Source of the DNA: Fibrobacter sp. UWR3
Lineage (GTDB): Bacteria; Fibrobacterota; Fibrobacteria; Fibrobacterales; Fibrobacteraceae
Direction: 5' to 3'
DNA: 64,000 nt
Assembly (NCBI RefSeq): GCF_900143055.1
Contig: NZ_FRCW01000006.1
Coordinates: forward strand, 124,001-188,000
Shown here: positions 44,101 to 51,500 of the stretch, one piece after another
Numbering within the stretch: position 1 is the first letter of the stretch
Layout of the letters: each line of letters opens with the position of its first letter
The notes under the pieces: generated by a model
The model's database searches: none
Seen by the model: the letters and a program-made list of their open reading frames with translations, nothing else
What the model was told of the DNA's origin: nothing
Translations under genes and position numbers: made by a program

Positions 44101-44306
44101 GGGAGCAGCACGATGACCGCACGGGCGAAGAACACGAAGAAAGGCGTTCCAGGGGGGTGCGGGATGCCGAGGGTGTTAGCGCAGGCAACAAACTCGCCAC
44201 AGTCCCAGAAGCTCACCGTGGGCGCCATGGTCAGCGCATACACGACAAGAGCGACAAGGCAGGAAATACCTGCAAATATGTGTTTCATCCATTTTTCCTT
44301 GAGCAT
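41187..44306 (-). CDS. DUF2723 (TMEM260-like) multi-span membrane protein
   Basis: A 1039-residue membrane protein with the DUF2723 signature (TMAPTVSFWDCGEFVACANTLGIPHPPGTPFF near residues 25-60), about 12 membrane spans to residue 670 and a soluble C-terminal part with two TPR-like helices (KYLELGQKQFSDEWRCYWAAAFVYDIVGEKQKAMDVLELGL). Eukaryotic relatives (TMEM260) are protein O-mannosyltransferases; bacterial members probably are GT-C transferases (inferred). It sits directly upstream of two polyprenyl-sugar synthase genes and 3 nt after nusB. Confidence 0.85.
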   Translation of the reverse strand: MLKEKWMKHIFAGISCLVALVVYALTMAPTVSFWDCGEFVACANTLGIPHPPGTPFFVFFARAVIVLLPFVEEIAKRVNYISVFSSAATVYVTALFAWELLAAVLDSVKTSVARNGETIIDRLADKISGNVRTIVLGTAALVAGFLLTFSDTFWFNAVEAEVYGVAMFILMLISYLGLVWYKKRDEEGSDKILIFICYIAFLGVGAHLYTMLTVPAVFVLLLVAQPKKIPERLPIWITGTLLCSVIYMVSAFIEISFICLVLLAILAFAKPFSANVNHAVRLSLAFAFFALIGYSTHLYIPIRSELNPIIDENNPEINIRDEQGNLQLGNLFKSQNWEAFNNFVERKQYGSESMLTRAFYRRSQVAHQVLSFPNMSYGGYQMAQYLPYKVGGVNYANGVYTFDKGDNVPLKRFGYDFPTQMTMMGDQIPKQLFVFLIFNGLLVLVCVFIYRRNKHLGIFTSVLYGLCSLGLLFYINFADGTRMEGREHDYWVSVMTRNVGDLNSMGAQIGSVPDPNDLIDLRQNIERAKLRVETMRQRGASAGDIAKVEKEIDVYEHSPAWVNWKKIESGFAQRGLRAPFPEPVHMEVRERDYFYTPAFIFMSLIFGVGAGILVFTCATSSVAAFTMPLAAILVLVSFAVPCASNYKEHDRSGLWVPWDYAYNLLNSCRPNAILFTNGDNDTFPLWFAQEVAGIRKDVRVVNLSLGNTDWYIKQMLDNEPVLKLSYTHKTIDSDMVLDNSSYNNPNHATSTWVKNAQRLMPKLKERIDQMEGQQLSAADSAKLLQFKVHYQVWDAFTEWAARTRSSTMLTQHKLVIDLALQNMDKPIEISTTVGTSNFMGLEKYMVQEGLVYNLVKGDLEPKRNAFDAKYAADLIDTVFKFRGLGDGTAYINDETNRLLSSYVSLYLQISFDAREKIAALRASRPFTAEKKAQADSLTNAAIKYLELGQKQFSDEWRCYWAAAFVYDIVGEKQKAMDVLELGLKNVPEYDEGGRARLMMSKEQIKNSPEKPMVVEEPAADTAQPDSASADSNPVVAAAN

Positions 44307-44309
44307 GAA

Positions 44310-44768
44310 CTATACTCCCTTATTCGCTTTAGATTTTTGAGTCGGCGTGGTTGCGACAATATTGTGTTTCTGCATGAACCCGGTAAGGAGTCCGTTCACA
44401 AAGGCACCCGAGCCATCCGTGCTGTACTTGGTCGCGATTTGCACCGCTTCGGAAATAGCCACCTTAATGGGGATATCGGGAACGTACAGGAGTTCGACCA
44501 TCGCGATGCGCGACACAATGCGGTCGAGTTTCGCCATACGGTCAATTTCCCAGTGGGCCGATGCCGACTTGATATCCTCGTCGAGTTCATCCCTGTGTGC
44601 CTGCACCAGGTCGACAAGGTTCATTCCGTACTTTTTCTGTTCGTCGGCAAGAGGCTGGGATTCAAGAATACCCGGAAGCGCCTCCCCCGGAGTCTGGCCC
44701 GTAATTTCCATGGCATACAGGAGCTGCATGGCAAAAACGCGCGCGGGTCTGTAAGATATTTTCGGCAT
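44310..44768 (-). CDS. nusB: transcription antitermination factor NusB
   Basis: A 152-residue helical protein that pairs with NusE (S10) in rRNA antitermination. Motifs: ARVFAMQLLYAMEITG, DRMAKLDRIVSRIAMVELLY(V)PDIPIKVAISEAVQIATKYSTDGSGAFVNGLL. It follows ribH by 2 nt, the usual riboflavin-nusB linkage seen in many bacteria. Confidence 0.95.
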   Translation of the reverse strand: MPKISYRPARVFAMQLLYAMEITGQTPGEALPGILESQPLADEQKKYGMNLVDLVQAHRDELDEDIKSASAHWEIDRMAKLDRIVSRIAMVELLYVPDIPIKVAISEAVQIATKYSTDGSGAFVNGLLTGFMQKHNIVATTPTQKSKANKGV

Positions 44769-44770
44769 GA

Positions 44771-45235
44771 TTAGATGACCTTGTAAAGGTTTGCCATTTC
44801 GACGGCGGTAGAGGCCCAGTTTGCACCGAGGTTACCCGCCTTGAGGCCAGCGCGGTTCATCGCCTGGTCAACGGTATCGGTCGTGAGGATTCCGAGAATC
44901 ACGGGGAGCTTGCCTTCGGCAGCGATGCTTGCGACACCGCCGGTAGAAGCGTTCACCACCACGTCGTAGTGGCTGGTTTCGCCGCGGATTACGGCACCGA
45001 TGGCCATCACTGCACTGTACTTCTTGGAATCGGCGAGCCTGCGGCAAACGCCCGGGAGTTCGAATGCGCCCGGAACGCGCACGACAGTCACGTCCTTGTC
45101 GGCAACACCCAGCAGTTCAAGCTGGCGGAGCGCCCCTTCCAGGAGCTTGTCGGTCACCACCTCGTTGAAGCGGGCGACCGCGATTGCAATCTTGAGGCCA
45201 GAGCCATTCAGGGAATTCTTGATTTCTTTAGCCAT
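44771..45235 (-). CDS. ribH: 6,7-dimethyl-8-ribityllumazine synthase
   Basis: Joins 5-amino-6-ribitylaminouracil with dihydroxybutanone phosphate; the penultimate step of riboflavin synthesis, forming 60-mers in many bacteria. The 154 residues have IAVARFNEVVTDKLLEGAL, VRVPGAFELPGVCRRLA, AIGAVIRGETSHYDVV (catalytic His), PVILGILTTDTVDQAMNRAGLKAGNLGANWASTAVEMA. Translation starts 1 nt after the ribBA stop. Confidence 0.97.
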   Translation of the reverse strand: MAKEIKNSLNGSGLKIAIAVARFNEVVTDKLLEGALRQLELLGVADKDVTVVRVPGAFELPGVCRRLADSKKYSAVMAIGAVIRGETSHYDVVVNASTGGVASIAAEGKLPVILGILTTDTVDQAMNRAGLKAGNLGANWASTAVEMANLYKVI

Positions 45236-45236
45236 C

Positions 45237-46478
45237 TTATTTTTCCTCTTTCAAATTCTCTTCGGGCACCGCGCCATCGATATGCAGCTGGTGGCCCATC
45301 TTCTTCTGCTTGGTGAGCAGGTAGAACAGGTTTTCCTTGTTCGGCTTGATTTCTATGGGAACGCGCTCCACAATCTTGAGCCCGTAGGCGGTAATGCCCG
45401 AAATCTTGCTCGGGTTGTTGGTCAAGAGGCGCATTTCCTTCACGCCGAGGTCCGCAAGGATCTGCGCGCCCGTACCGTACTGGCGGAGGTCCGACTTGAA
45501 CCCGAGGTGCAGATTCGCCTCGACCGTGTCCATGCCCTTCTCCTGCAGTTCGTAGGCACGCAACTTGTTGCAGAGGCCAATACCCCTACCCTCCTGCCCG
45601 CGCATGTACAGGAACACGCCGCCGTGCTCGCCGATGAACTTCATGGCGGCGGCGAGCTGTTCGCCGCAATCGCAGCGGAGGCTACCGAAAATGTCGCCCG
45701 TAAGGCATTCGCTGTGCACGCGCACGTAAACCGGCTTGCTGAAGTCGGGGTTACCCGCGACCCACGCCACGTGTTCCACGCCGTCGGTCTTGCTCTTGTA
45801 GGCGTATGCGGTAAAGTCGCCGTACTTGGTACTCACATGCGGGGCGGCCACGCGCTGCACCAGCTTCTCGTTCTTGAGGCGGTAGTCGATGAGGTCGCGG
45901 ATGGAGATAATCTTGAGGCCGAACTTCTTCGCCACTTCCTCGAGCTGCGGCATGCGGGCCATGGTGCCGTCCTCGTTCATGATTTCGATAAGGGCGGCGG
46001 CGGGCCTTAGTCCGGCAAGTTTTGCGAGGTCAACGGCTGCTTCGGTATGGCCTGCACGGCGAAGCACGCCTTCTTCCTGCGCGTAGAGGGGCGAAATATG
46101 CCCCGGACGGCCAAAATCGCTCGGCTTGGAAGCAGGGTCCGAAAGGGCAAGAATCGTCGCCGCACGGTCGTGGGCGGAAACACCCGTAGTGCAGCCTTCA
46201 ATCTTGTCCACCATGATGGTGAACGGCGTACCCAGAATCGAGGTATTTTCCGCAGTCTGGCGGGTCAAATTCAGTTCATGGCAGCGCTGGATAGGCAGCG
46301 GGCAGCAGAGCACGCCACGGCCCTCGTGGAGCATGAAGTTCACCTTCTCGGGCGTAATCTTTTCGGCGGCGATGACGAAATCGCCCTCGTTCTCGCGGTC
46401 TTCGTCGTCGACCACAATCAAGAACTTGCCGTTCTTAAAATCTTCAATGGCCTCTTCAATCGTATTAAGCAAGGTCAC
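45237..46478 (-). CDS. ribBA: bifunctional DHBP synthase / GTP cyclohydrolase II
   Basis: A 413-residue enzyme making both riboflavin precursors. The N-terminal RibB half has [63 protein letters not shown]-type motifs; the C-terminal RibA half (from about 210) has [24 protein letters not shown] (zinc cysteines), [12 protein letters not shown] and [12 protein letters not shown]. It overlaps ribE by 14 nt. Confidence 0.97.
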   Translation of the reverse strand: MTLLNTIEEAIEDFKNGKFLIVVDDEDRENEGDFVIAAEKITPEKVNFMLHEGRGVLCCPLPIQRCHELNLTRQTAENTSILGTPFTIMVDKIEGCTTGVSAHDRAATILALSDPASKPSDFGRPGHISPLYAQEEGVLRRAGHTEAAVDLAKLAGLRPAAALIEIMNEDGTMARMPQLEEVAKKFGLKIISIRDLIDYRLKNEKLVQRVAAPHVSTKYGDFTAYAYKSKTDGVEHVAWVAGNPDFSKPVYVRVHSECLTGDIFGSLRCDCGEQLAAAMKFIGEHGGVFLYMRGQEGRGIGLCNKLRAYELQEKGMDTVEANLHLGFKSDLRQYGTGAQILADLGVKEMRLLTNNPSKISGITAYGLKIVERVPIEIKPNKENLFYLLTKQKKMGHQLHIDGAVPEENLKEEK

Positions 46479-47064
46479 GTTCCTTCAGATAATTTTCAAT
46501 GTACTTGCCGAGCATGTCGACTTCCACGTTCACGATGGTCCCGGCAACCCAGTTACGCAGGTTCGTGCGGGCAAGGGTTTCCGGTATGATGCACACGCGG
46601 ATGGAATCCTCGAACTTCTCGGCGACCGTAAGGCTGATGCCGTTCAGGGAGATGGAACCGCGGCGGATAATGTAGCGCTTGAGGTCCGCAGGCATCTTCA
46701 GGTCGACTTCCACGCCCGTTTCGCGCGGAACCACCTGGATGACCTCGGTAACGCAGTCCACATGGCCCATCACGAAGTGCCCGCCCATAAAGCTATCGGC
46801 ACGGCACGGAAGTTCCAGATTGACCAGTTTACCGACTGCGGCCTGCTTGAAGGCGGTATTTTCGACAGTCTGGTGCATCAGGCAAAAAACCGCTTCATCA
46901 TCGGTACAAGATTCAATGGAAAGGCACACACCGTCGTTAGCGACGCTATCGCCCAGTTTGCAATTCTTGAAAAATCCCGGCGACCTGAGGCGCATCGAAA
47001 GCGCATCGCCTCGAGACTCTATCGAGACGATTTCGCCGGTAGATTGAATAATTCCCGTAAACAT
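46465..47064 (-). CDS. ribE: riboflavin synthase alpha subunit
   Basis: Dismutates two lumazines to riboflavin. The 199 residues hold two lumazine-binding barrels: [16 protein letters not shown]..., [27 protein letters not shown] and [13 protein letters not shown]...[16 protein letters not shown] 47064 is the family's MFTGI start; the frame continues to 47103 without reason. The start codon sits in a CCCGTA-TGTT-TACGGG hairpin and lacks a Shine-Dalgarno. No FMN riboswitch is recognisable upstream. Confidence 0.95.
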   Translation of the reverse strand: MFTGIIQSTGEIVSIESRGDALSMRLRSPGFFKNCKLGDSVANDGVCLSIESCTDDEAVFCLMHQTVENTAFKQAAVGKLVNLELPCRADSFMGGHFVMGHVDCVTEVIQVVPRETGVEVDLKMPADLKRYIIRRGSISLNGISLTVAEKFEDSIRVCIIPETLARTNLRNWVAGTIVNVEVDMLGKYIENYLKERDLA

Positions 47065-47100
47065 ACGGGGGAAAATGTAGAAAAAAGGCGAGAGCTGCGA

Positions 47101-47166
47101 CAACGCAAGTATTGCGTTGGCATAGCCGAGCCGCCCTACATGCGTCCTGAAAGGACGCCATGTAGA
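47101..47166 (-). repeat. two hairpins in the ribE leader
   Basis: CAACGCAA-GTA-TTGCGTTG (47101-47119) and CTACATG-CGTCC-TGAA-AGGACGC-CATGTAG (47136-47165) are near-perfect stems just upstream of ribE. Neither resembles the FMN aptamer. They could be repeats or control elements. Confidence 0.5.
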
Positions 47167-47293
47167 AATTTAGTCCCTAGTCAATAGTCATTGGTTTCTA
47201 GAGTTTGCGGGTTTCTAGATGTTTATTAACGGGAACAAAGCCGCTTATTGATGGGTTAGCAGATGTTTATTGAAGGTATGGCGCGCGCGGGGC

Positions 47294-50200
47294 TTACTTT
47301 ATCCGTCCAAAGCGGCTCTTAAGGCGTGCAAGGGAGTCCTCCTCGATGGCATCCTCGCTATCGTCGCCCTTGCGCTTGAACTTGAGGATTTCGAAGTCCT
47401 CGAGCATCGCGCAAGCCTGCAGGTAGAACTCCGGATATTCCGGGTCGTCCTGCTGCATACGTTCCATCTTCGAAAGGATTTCACGTGCATTTTTGAGTTC
47501 ATGGTCCTTCATGAAGCGGGCCTTGAGGAAGGGACGGAACTTTTCGCGGAGGTCCTTGACGGAGAGGTCTATTTTTTCTCCGATTGAAGATGAATTGCGG
47601 GCATCAAGTGTTTTTGAATTGCAGGCATCAAGTGTTTTTGAATCGCAGGCATCAAGTGCGCCGGCGAGCACGTTGAGCCTTTCAAACAAAGTATTATTCC
47701 GGTCAGGGGAATAGAGAGTGACTATGTTCGTGATGGACTTGTTGCTTGCCATGAGTGCGGCAATGGAATCGCGTGCGTGGTCGCCTCCCTGGCGCATCGC
47801 AACCGAAAATTCCCGAAGGATGTCCCAGAACTTGACAAAGGATTCGGCCCCGAGAAGGGCGGATTCATACGTGGCTCGCACGAGTGCAAGGCGGACAACT
47901 TCATCTTCACTACGGGTAGTTGCGGCAAGGTTCCTGAAGTCGCGAATCTTTTTGCCGCGGGAATACTCGAGGCCCGAAAAGCGCACGCAACGGTTTGCAT
48001 CTAGTTTATCCGCAGTGAGCGATTTCAACACCCACGACTTGAGCGCAGTCTGGAACCCGTCGGAATACAGGCCGCCCGTTTCGAGCATGTTCAGGCGATC
48101 GACAATGAGGGAGGAGGAAGCATCGGTCACTTCGGCTGGCTCAGTGACCTTGCCAGGTTGGTGAGCCTGCCGAACCACTACGCGCTTGCGGAACGCCTGC
48201 CAGAAGGCGGATTCTGCCGGAGTCATGAGCGCCGATTCGCACAAGCGCCATCCAAAGCGCATGTCACCAAGCGCAAAGTCAATACCGAAAGTTACGAGAA
48301 CGGGGCGGACCGCGGCAAAAAGCCGGAAACTCCCCCACTCGGGATTGAGTTCGACGGCAAACTTTTCCGGGAAACCGGGCTTGAACACCTTCATGTGCAA
48401 GCGCAGGTGGTTTTCCTTTTCGGGCGTGACCGTCGGGATGTCGGCAACAGTTCCGCCGGTGCCATTGCGCAGTTCCTTCAGGTTCGCAAGCGTTTCGTAC
48501 AGGAGCAACAACGGGGCCTTGTGCGGGTTCGCCTTGAGCTTGTCGCAGAAGGCGTCATCGATAAACGTGCGCTTGCCTTCCAGTAGCTTTTTTGCGGCCT
48601 TGGGCATCTCGCGGATGATAGATTCTGCCATCCATTCGCGCCACTGGTGGATCGAGAGAGCAAGCATCGCAGGCGTCACCTGCGGGAGCATGTCGTAAGG
48701 CAGGTCCAGCGTGATACCGTCGCAGTCGCGCATCGCATCAAAGACCATCTCGCCCACCACCATGCGGCTGGAACCATCCAGACCTTCGATGCGGAACTGT
48801 TCGAGGGAGCCGCCGAGAGAATTCGGAATTCTGATTTCAGATTTCGGAGTTTTCGTTAGTGGTATTTTCACACCGATTTTTTTCAATTCAATTCCGAATT
48901 CCGAATTCTGACCTCCGAACTCATTCTGCTCCAGCCAGAACTTCGCGTCAAATTTCAGGAACTGGTCCGTGTGTTCGCGGATGTAGTCCTTGAGCGTCTT
49001 GATGGAATTGACCTCGTGGGCAATGCGCGTGTAGTAATCCACCAAGGCATCTTCGCTCGGGGCCAGCCCGAATTGACGCTTGCGGGCTTCCAGCGCATGC
49101 AAGTCCTCGACCACACGCTCGTTGTGCGTCATGAACGCGAACGGGCGCGCCATCTGACCAAGCACAACGGCCTCGCGCCAGAAAATCTCGGCACATTCAT
49201 TAGGGTTCACGCGGGCATAATCCACGCGGTGGCCGCGGCTAATCACGAGCCCGCGGAAGCTCACCTCTTCCACCGCTTCCACGAAGCCGCGTTCCTGGTT
49301 CCACGTAGGCGCATACCAGCGGCGCGTGCAGAAGGGTTCCGCCACCTGCATAATCCATTCGGGCTTGATTTCAGCAGCCTTGTTGAGGAAGATGCGGCTC
49401 GTCTCGCGCACCTCGGCGCTAAAAAGCCATTCCACGCTCTTGCCGTAAAGGTCACTGCCCGGGAACACGTGCGTCTCGCGCCCGCTCACCAGGCGGTAAC
49501 AACCGTTTTCCAAGTCGCGCAGGGCAATGCCGCCCAGGAATCCCGAAAGGAGCGCAATGTGCAGGTTGTCGCGATGGAAGCTGTCCAGCGGGCACACGCG
49601 ATTCTCGAATTTCACGTCGAGGATGCGCCCGAACTGTTCGTACAAATCAATCCATTCGCGGCAACGCAAAAAGTGCAGGCTGTTCTTGTCGCAGAACTTG
49701 CGCAGCTTATTCCAGGTCTTGCCATCCCATTCGGCGCAGAAGGCATTCCACATGCAGATGAACGTGAGGAAATCGCTCTTGTGGCCCGCGAACCTGCGGT
49801 GCAGCTGGCGGATGCGGGTGCGTTCGGGTTCCTCGCTCGGCACCACCCGCGGATCCTGGATGGAAAGCGCCGAGCAGACAATCAGCGCGGGCTGCAATAC
49901 GCCGGCATCCCGCGCCCGCAGGAGCACCGCCGAGAGAGCCACGTCCATCGGGAGGCGCGTCATCTCGCGGCCGAGCTTGGTTACATGCCCGCTGGCGTTG
50001 TCGGCGGTAAGCGCACCGAGTTCAAAAAGCGTCTTGTACGCGCCGCGGAACGCCGAATGCGGTGGCGACTGCAGGAACGGGAAATTCTCGAGTTCCAGCC
50101 CGAGGCTGCGCAATTGCAACACAACATTCGCGAGATTACTCCGCCGGATTTCCGGCTCCGTAAACTCGTCCCGCTTCTCGAAATCCTCGGGAGAATAGAG

Positions 50201-51358
50201 GCGGATGCAAACGCCGGGCTTCACGCGCCCCGCACGCCCGGTACGTTGCCGCGCAGACGCTTTCGAGATGTCCTCGACAGGCAATCCCTGGATACGCGAC
50301 TGCGCGTTGTACCGCGAAATGCGGGCCGTACCCGTATCCACCACGTAGGCGATTCCCGGAATCGTGAGCGAAGTTTCCGCGATATTCGTCGCGAGCACCA
50401 CGCGGGTCTTTTCCGTATGCTTAAAAATGCGTCGCTGTTCATCGGGGCTCATGCGCCCATAAAGCGGGAGGATATCGAACGTCGCGGAGTCCAGTTCGTG
50501 CGCAAGTTCGCCCGCCAAATCCTGGATGTCACGTTCCGTCGGTAAAAAACAGAGCAGGTGGTCGCGGTGGCGCGTTTCCAAGTCAAGAATCGCATCGCGC
50601 GCCTCGTCGAGCAAGCCCGAATCGCCCTTGCCGCTGGTGTCGCGCCCCGTATTGTCATCCCCGCGAAGGCGGGGATCTCCATTCCCACCACCGAAATAAT
50701 ACTCCACATCAACGGGGAACGTTCGTCCCTCGGCTTCCATCACGCAGCTGTTGTCGTAAAATTCCTCGAAGAGCTTGGCATCGAGCGTCGCGGAGGCCAC
50801 AATCAGTTTGAATTCCGTGCGTTCATGCAGAACCGTCTTGAAAATGCCGAGCAAAATGTCAATATTCAGCGAGCGTTCGTGCGCCTCGTCAATCACGATG
50901 GCCGAATACTGCCTAAAGAGCCTGTCGCGGCGGAATTCCTGCAACAAAATGCCGTCCGTCATCACCTTGATGGGGGCGTCACTCTGGCCCTGTTCCCAAA
51001 AGCGGATCTTCGTGGAGACAAGCGTTTCGTCCTTGAGTTCTTCGCGCAGGCGGTCCGCAATGGAAATCGCCGCTAGCCGGCGGGGTTCTGTCACACCGAT
51101 TTTGAAACCTCTCTTGTCATCCCCGCCTTCGCGGGGATCTCTTTCTCGAACAGCATCATTAAGATTCTCGCCTTCGCGAGAATGACGAACTGCAGCATAC
51201 CACTCTAGCAAAAACTTCGGCAACTGCGTGGATTTACCAGAGCCCGTATCCGCTTTGACAATCACTACCTGGTGTTTTTCGAGCAAATCGAAAAACTCTT
51301 CCCGATGTTCGACAACGGGAAGTTCCGGGTAGGTAATTTTCAAGTTCTCGTAAGACAT
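47294..51358 (-). CDS. hrpA: HrpA-type DEAH-box RNA helicase with repeat insertions
   Basis: A 1354-residue DEAH/RHA helicase: Walker A ADTGSGKST (residues 36-44), VTEPRRLAA, VMTDGILL, DEAH at 157-160, SAT at 189-191, LATNIAETSLTIPGI, QRTGRAGRVKPGVC(I)RL, then the HA2/OB region and HrpA-specific DUF3418 C-terminal domain. Length is near the family's (about 1300). At least five spots carry repeat DNA in frame (near residues 57-82, 213-238, 810-850, 1060-1080 and 1230-1255). HrpA acts in mRNA processing and rescue of stalled ribosomes. Gene ends beside a repeat-rich gap. Confidence 0.93.
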   Translation of the reverse strand: MSYENLKITYPELPVVEHREEFFDLLEKHQVVIVKADTGSGKSTQLPKFLLEWYAAVRHSREGENLNDAVRERDPREGGDDKRGFKIGVTEPRRLAAISIADRLREELKDETLVSTKIRFWEQGQSDAPIKVMTDGILLQEFRRDRLFRQYSAIVIDEAHERSLNIDILLGIFKTVLHERTEFKLIVASATLDAKLFEEFYDNSCVMEAEGRTFPVDVEYYFGGGNGDPRLRGDDNTGRDTSGKGDSGLLDEARDAILDLETRHRDHLLCFLPTERDIQDLAGELAHELDSATFDILPLYGRMSPDEQRRIFKHTEKTRVVLATNIAETSLTIPGIAYVVDTGTARISRYNAQSRIQGLPVEDISKASARQRTGRAGRVKPGVCIRLYSPEDFEKRDEFTEPEIRRSNLANVVLQLRSLGLELENFPFLQSPPHSAFRGAYKTLFELGALTADNASGHVTKLGREMTRLPMDVALSAVLLRARDAGVLQPALIVCSALSIQDPRVVPSEEPERTRIRQLHRRFAGHKSDFLTFICMWNAFCAEWDGKTWNKLRKFCDKNSLHFLRCREWIDLYEQFGRILDVKFENRVCPLDSFHRDNLHIALLSGFLGGIALRDLENGCYRLVSGRETHVFPGSDLYGKSVEWLFSAEVRETSRIFLNKAAEIKPEWIMQVAEPFCTRRWYAPTWNQERGFVEAVEEVSFRGLVISRGHRVDYARVNPNECAEIFWREAVVLGQMARPFAFMTHNERVVEDLHALEARKRQFGLAPSEDALVDYYTRIAHEVNSIKTLKDYIREHTDQFLKFDAKFWLEQNEFGGQNSEFGIELKKIGVKIPLTKTPKSEIRIPNSLGGSLEQFRIEGLDGSSRMVVGEMVFDAMRDCDGITLDLPYDMLPQVTPAMLALSIHQWREWMAESIIREMPKAAKKLLEGKRTFIDDAFCDKLKANPHKAPLLLLYETLANLKELRNGTGGTVADIPTVTPEKENHLRLHMKVFKPGFPEKFAVELNPEWGSFRLFAAVRPVLVTFGIDFALGDMRFGWRLCESALMTPAESAFWQAFRKRVVVRQAHQPGKVTEPAEVTDASSSLIVDRLNMLETGGLYSDGFQTALKSWVLKSLTADKLDANRCVRFSGLEYSRGKKIRDFRNLAATTRSEDEVVRLALVRATYESALLGAESFVKFWDILREFSVAMRQGGDHARDSIAALMASNKSITNIVTLYSPDRNNTLFERLNVLAGALDACDSKTLDACNSKTLDARNSSSIGEKIDLSVKDLREKFRPFLKARFMKDHELKNAREILSKMERMQQDDPEYPEFYLQACAMLEDFEILKFKRKGDDSEDAIEEDSLARLKSRFGRIK
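47591..47667. repeat. 24-bp tandem repeat inside hrpA
   Basis: Three copies of GCATCAAGTGTTTTTGAATT-type units encode LDA(C/R)(D/N)S(K/S)(T/S) in the helicase C-terminal region. The period, 24 bp, preserves frame. Confidence 0.75.
48125..48178. repeat. in-frame 'PAEVT' repeat inside hrpA
   Basis: GGTCACTTCGGCTGGCTCAG and GTGAGCCTGCCGAACCAC encode VVRQAHQPGKVTEPAEVTDA in the helicase. The peptide looks like those commonly produced by a palindromic repeat rather than by a protein fold. Confidence 0.6.
48817..48920. repeat. in-frame GAATTC-type repeat inside hrpA
   Basis: GAGAATTCGGAATTCTGATT on one side and CAATTCCGAATTCCGAATTC on the other form an imperfect palindrome of about 100 bp, encoding NEFGGQNSEFGIE...PKSEIRIPNSLGG. 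A related word repeat lies at 11026-11060. Confidence 0.7.
50652..50675. repeat. REP-like palindrome inside hrpA
   Basis: GTCATCCCCGCGAAGGCGGGGATC encodes GDPRLRGDD in the loop after SAT and the FPVDVEYYFGGG strand of the helicase. Confidence 0.85.
51116..51186. repeat. two REP-like palindromes inside hrpA
   Basis: GTCATCCCCGCCTTCGCGGG (51116) and GATTCTCGCCTTCGCGAGAA (51163) lie 22 bp apart within the helicase N-terminus and encode RHSREGENLNDAVRERDPRE, shortly after Walker A. Confidence 0.85.
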
Positions 51359-51385
51359 TCTAGCTATGAGTTATCCATTCAAGCA

Positions 51386-51409
51386 GATTCTCGCCTCCGC
51401 GAGAATGAC
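51386..51409. repeat. REP-like palindrome upstream of hrpA
   Basis: GATTCTCGCCTCCGCGAGAATGAC lies 28 nt before the hrpA start codon, in what would be its leader. Confidence 0.8.
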
Positions 51410-51451
51410 GAAAAAAGGACTACTCTATCATTACTCATTATCAAGGATCCA

Positions 51452-51491
51452 GATCCTTCGACTACGTGCTACGCACTCCGCTCAGGATGAC
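51452..51491. repeat. ATCCTTCGACTnCG...CTCAGGATGAC repeat
   Basis: GATCCTTCGACTACGTGCTACGCACTCCGCTCAGGATGAC is a second palindrome family: arms ATCCT/AGGAT around a larger loop with its own GTGCTACGCAC stem. A sibling lies at 51655-51698. Confidence 0.65.
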
Positions 51492-51500
51492 ACATTAGTG

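Noticed and set aside
42552-44774. 740-codon open frame antisense to the DUF2723 gene
   Set aside because: It covers nusB and DUF2723 in reverse with no recognisable motif; typical reverse-frame shadow in G+C-biased codon use.
47591-47667. CRISPR array or direct-repeat locus in the helicase
   Set aside because: Repeats are contiguous and in frame with no unique spacers.
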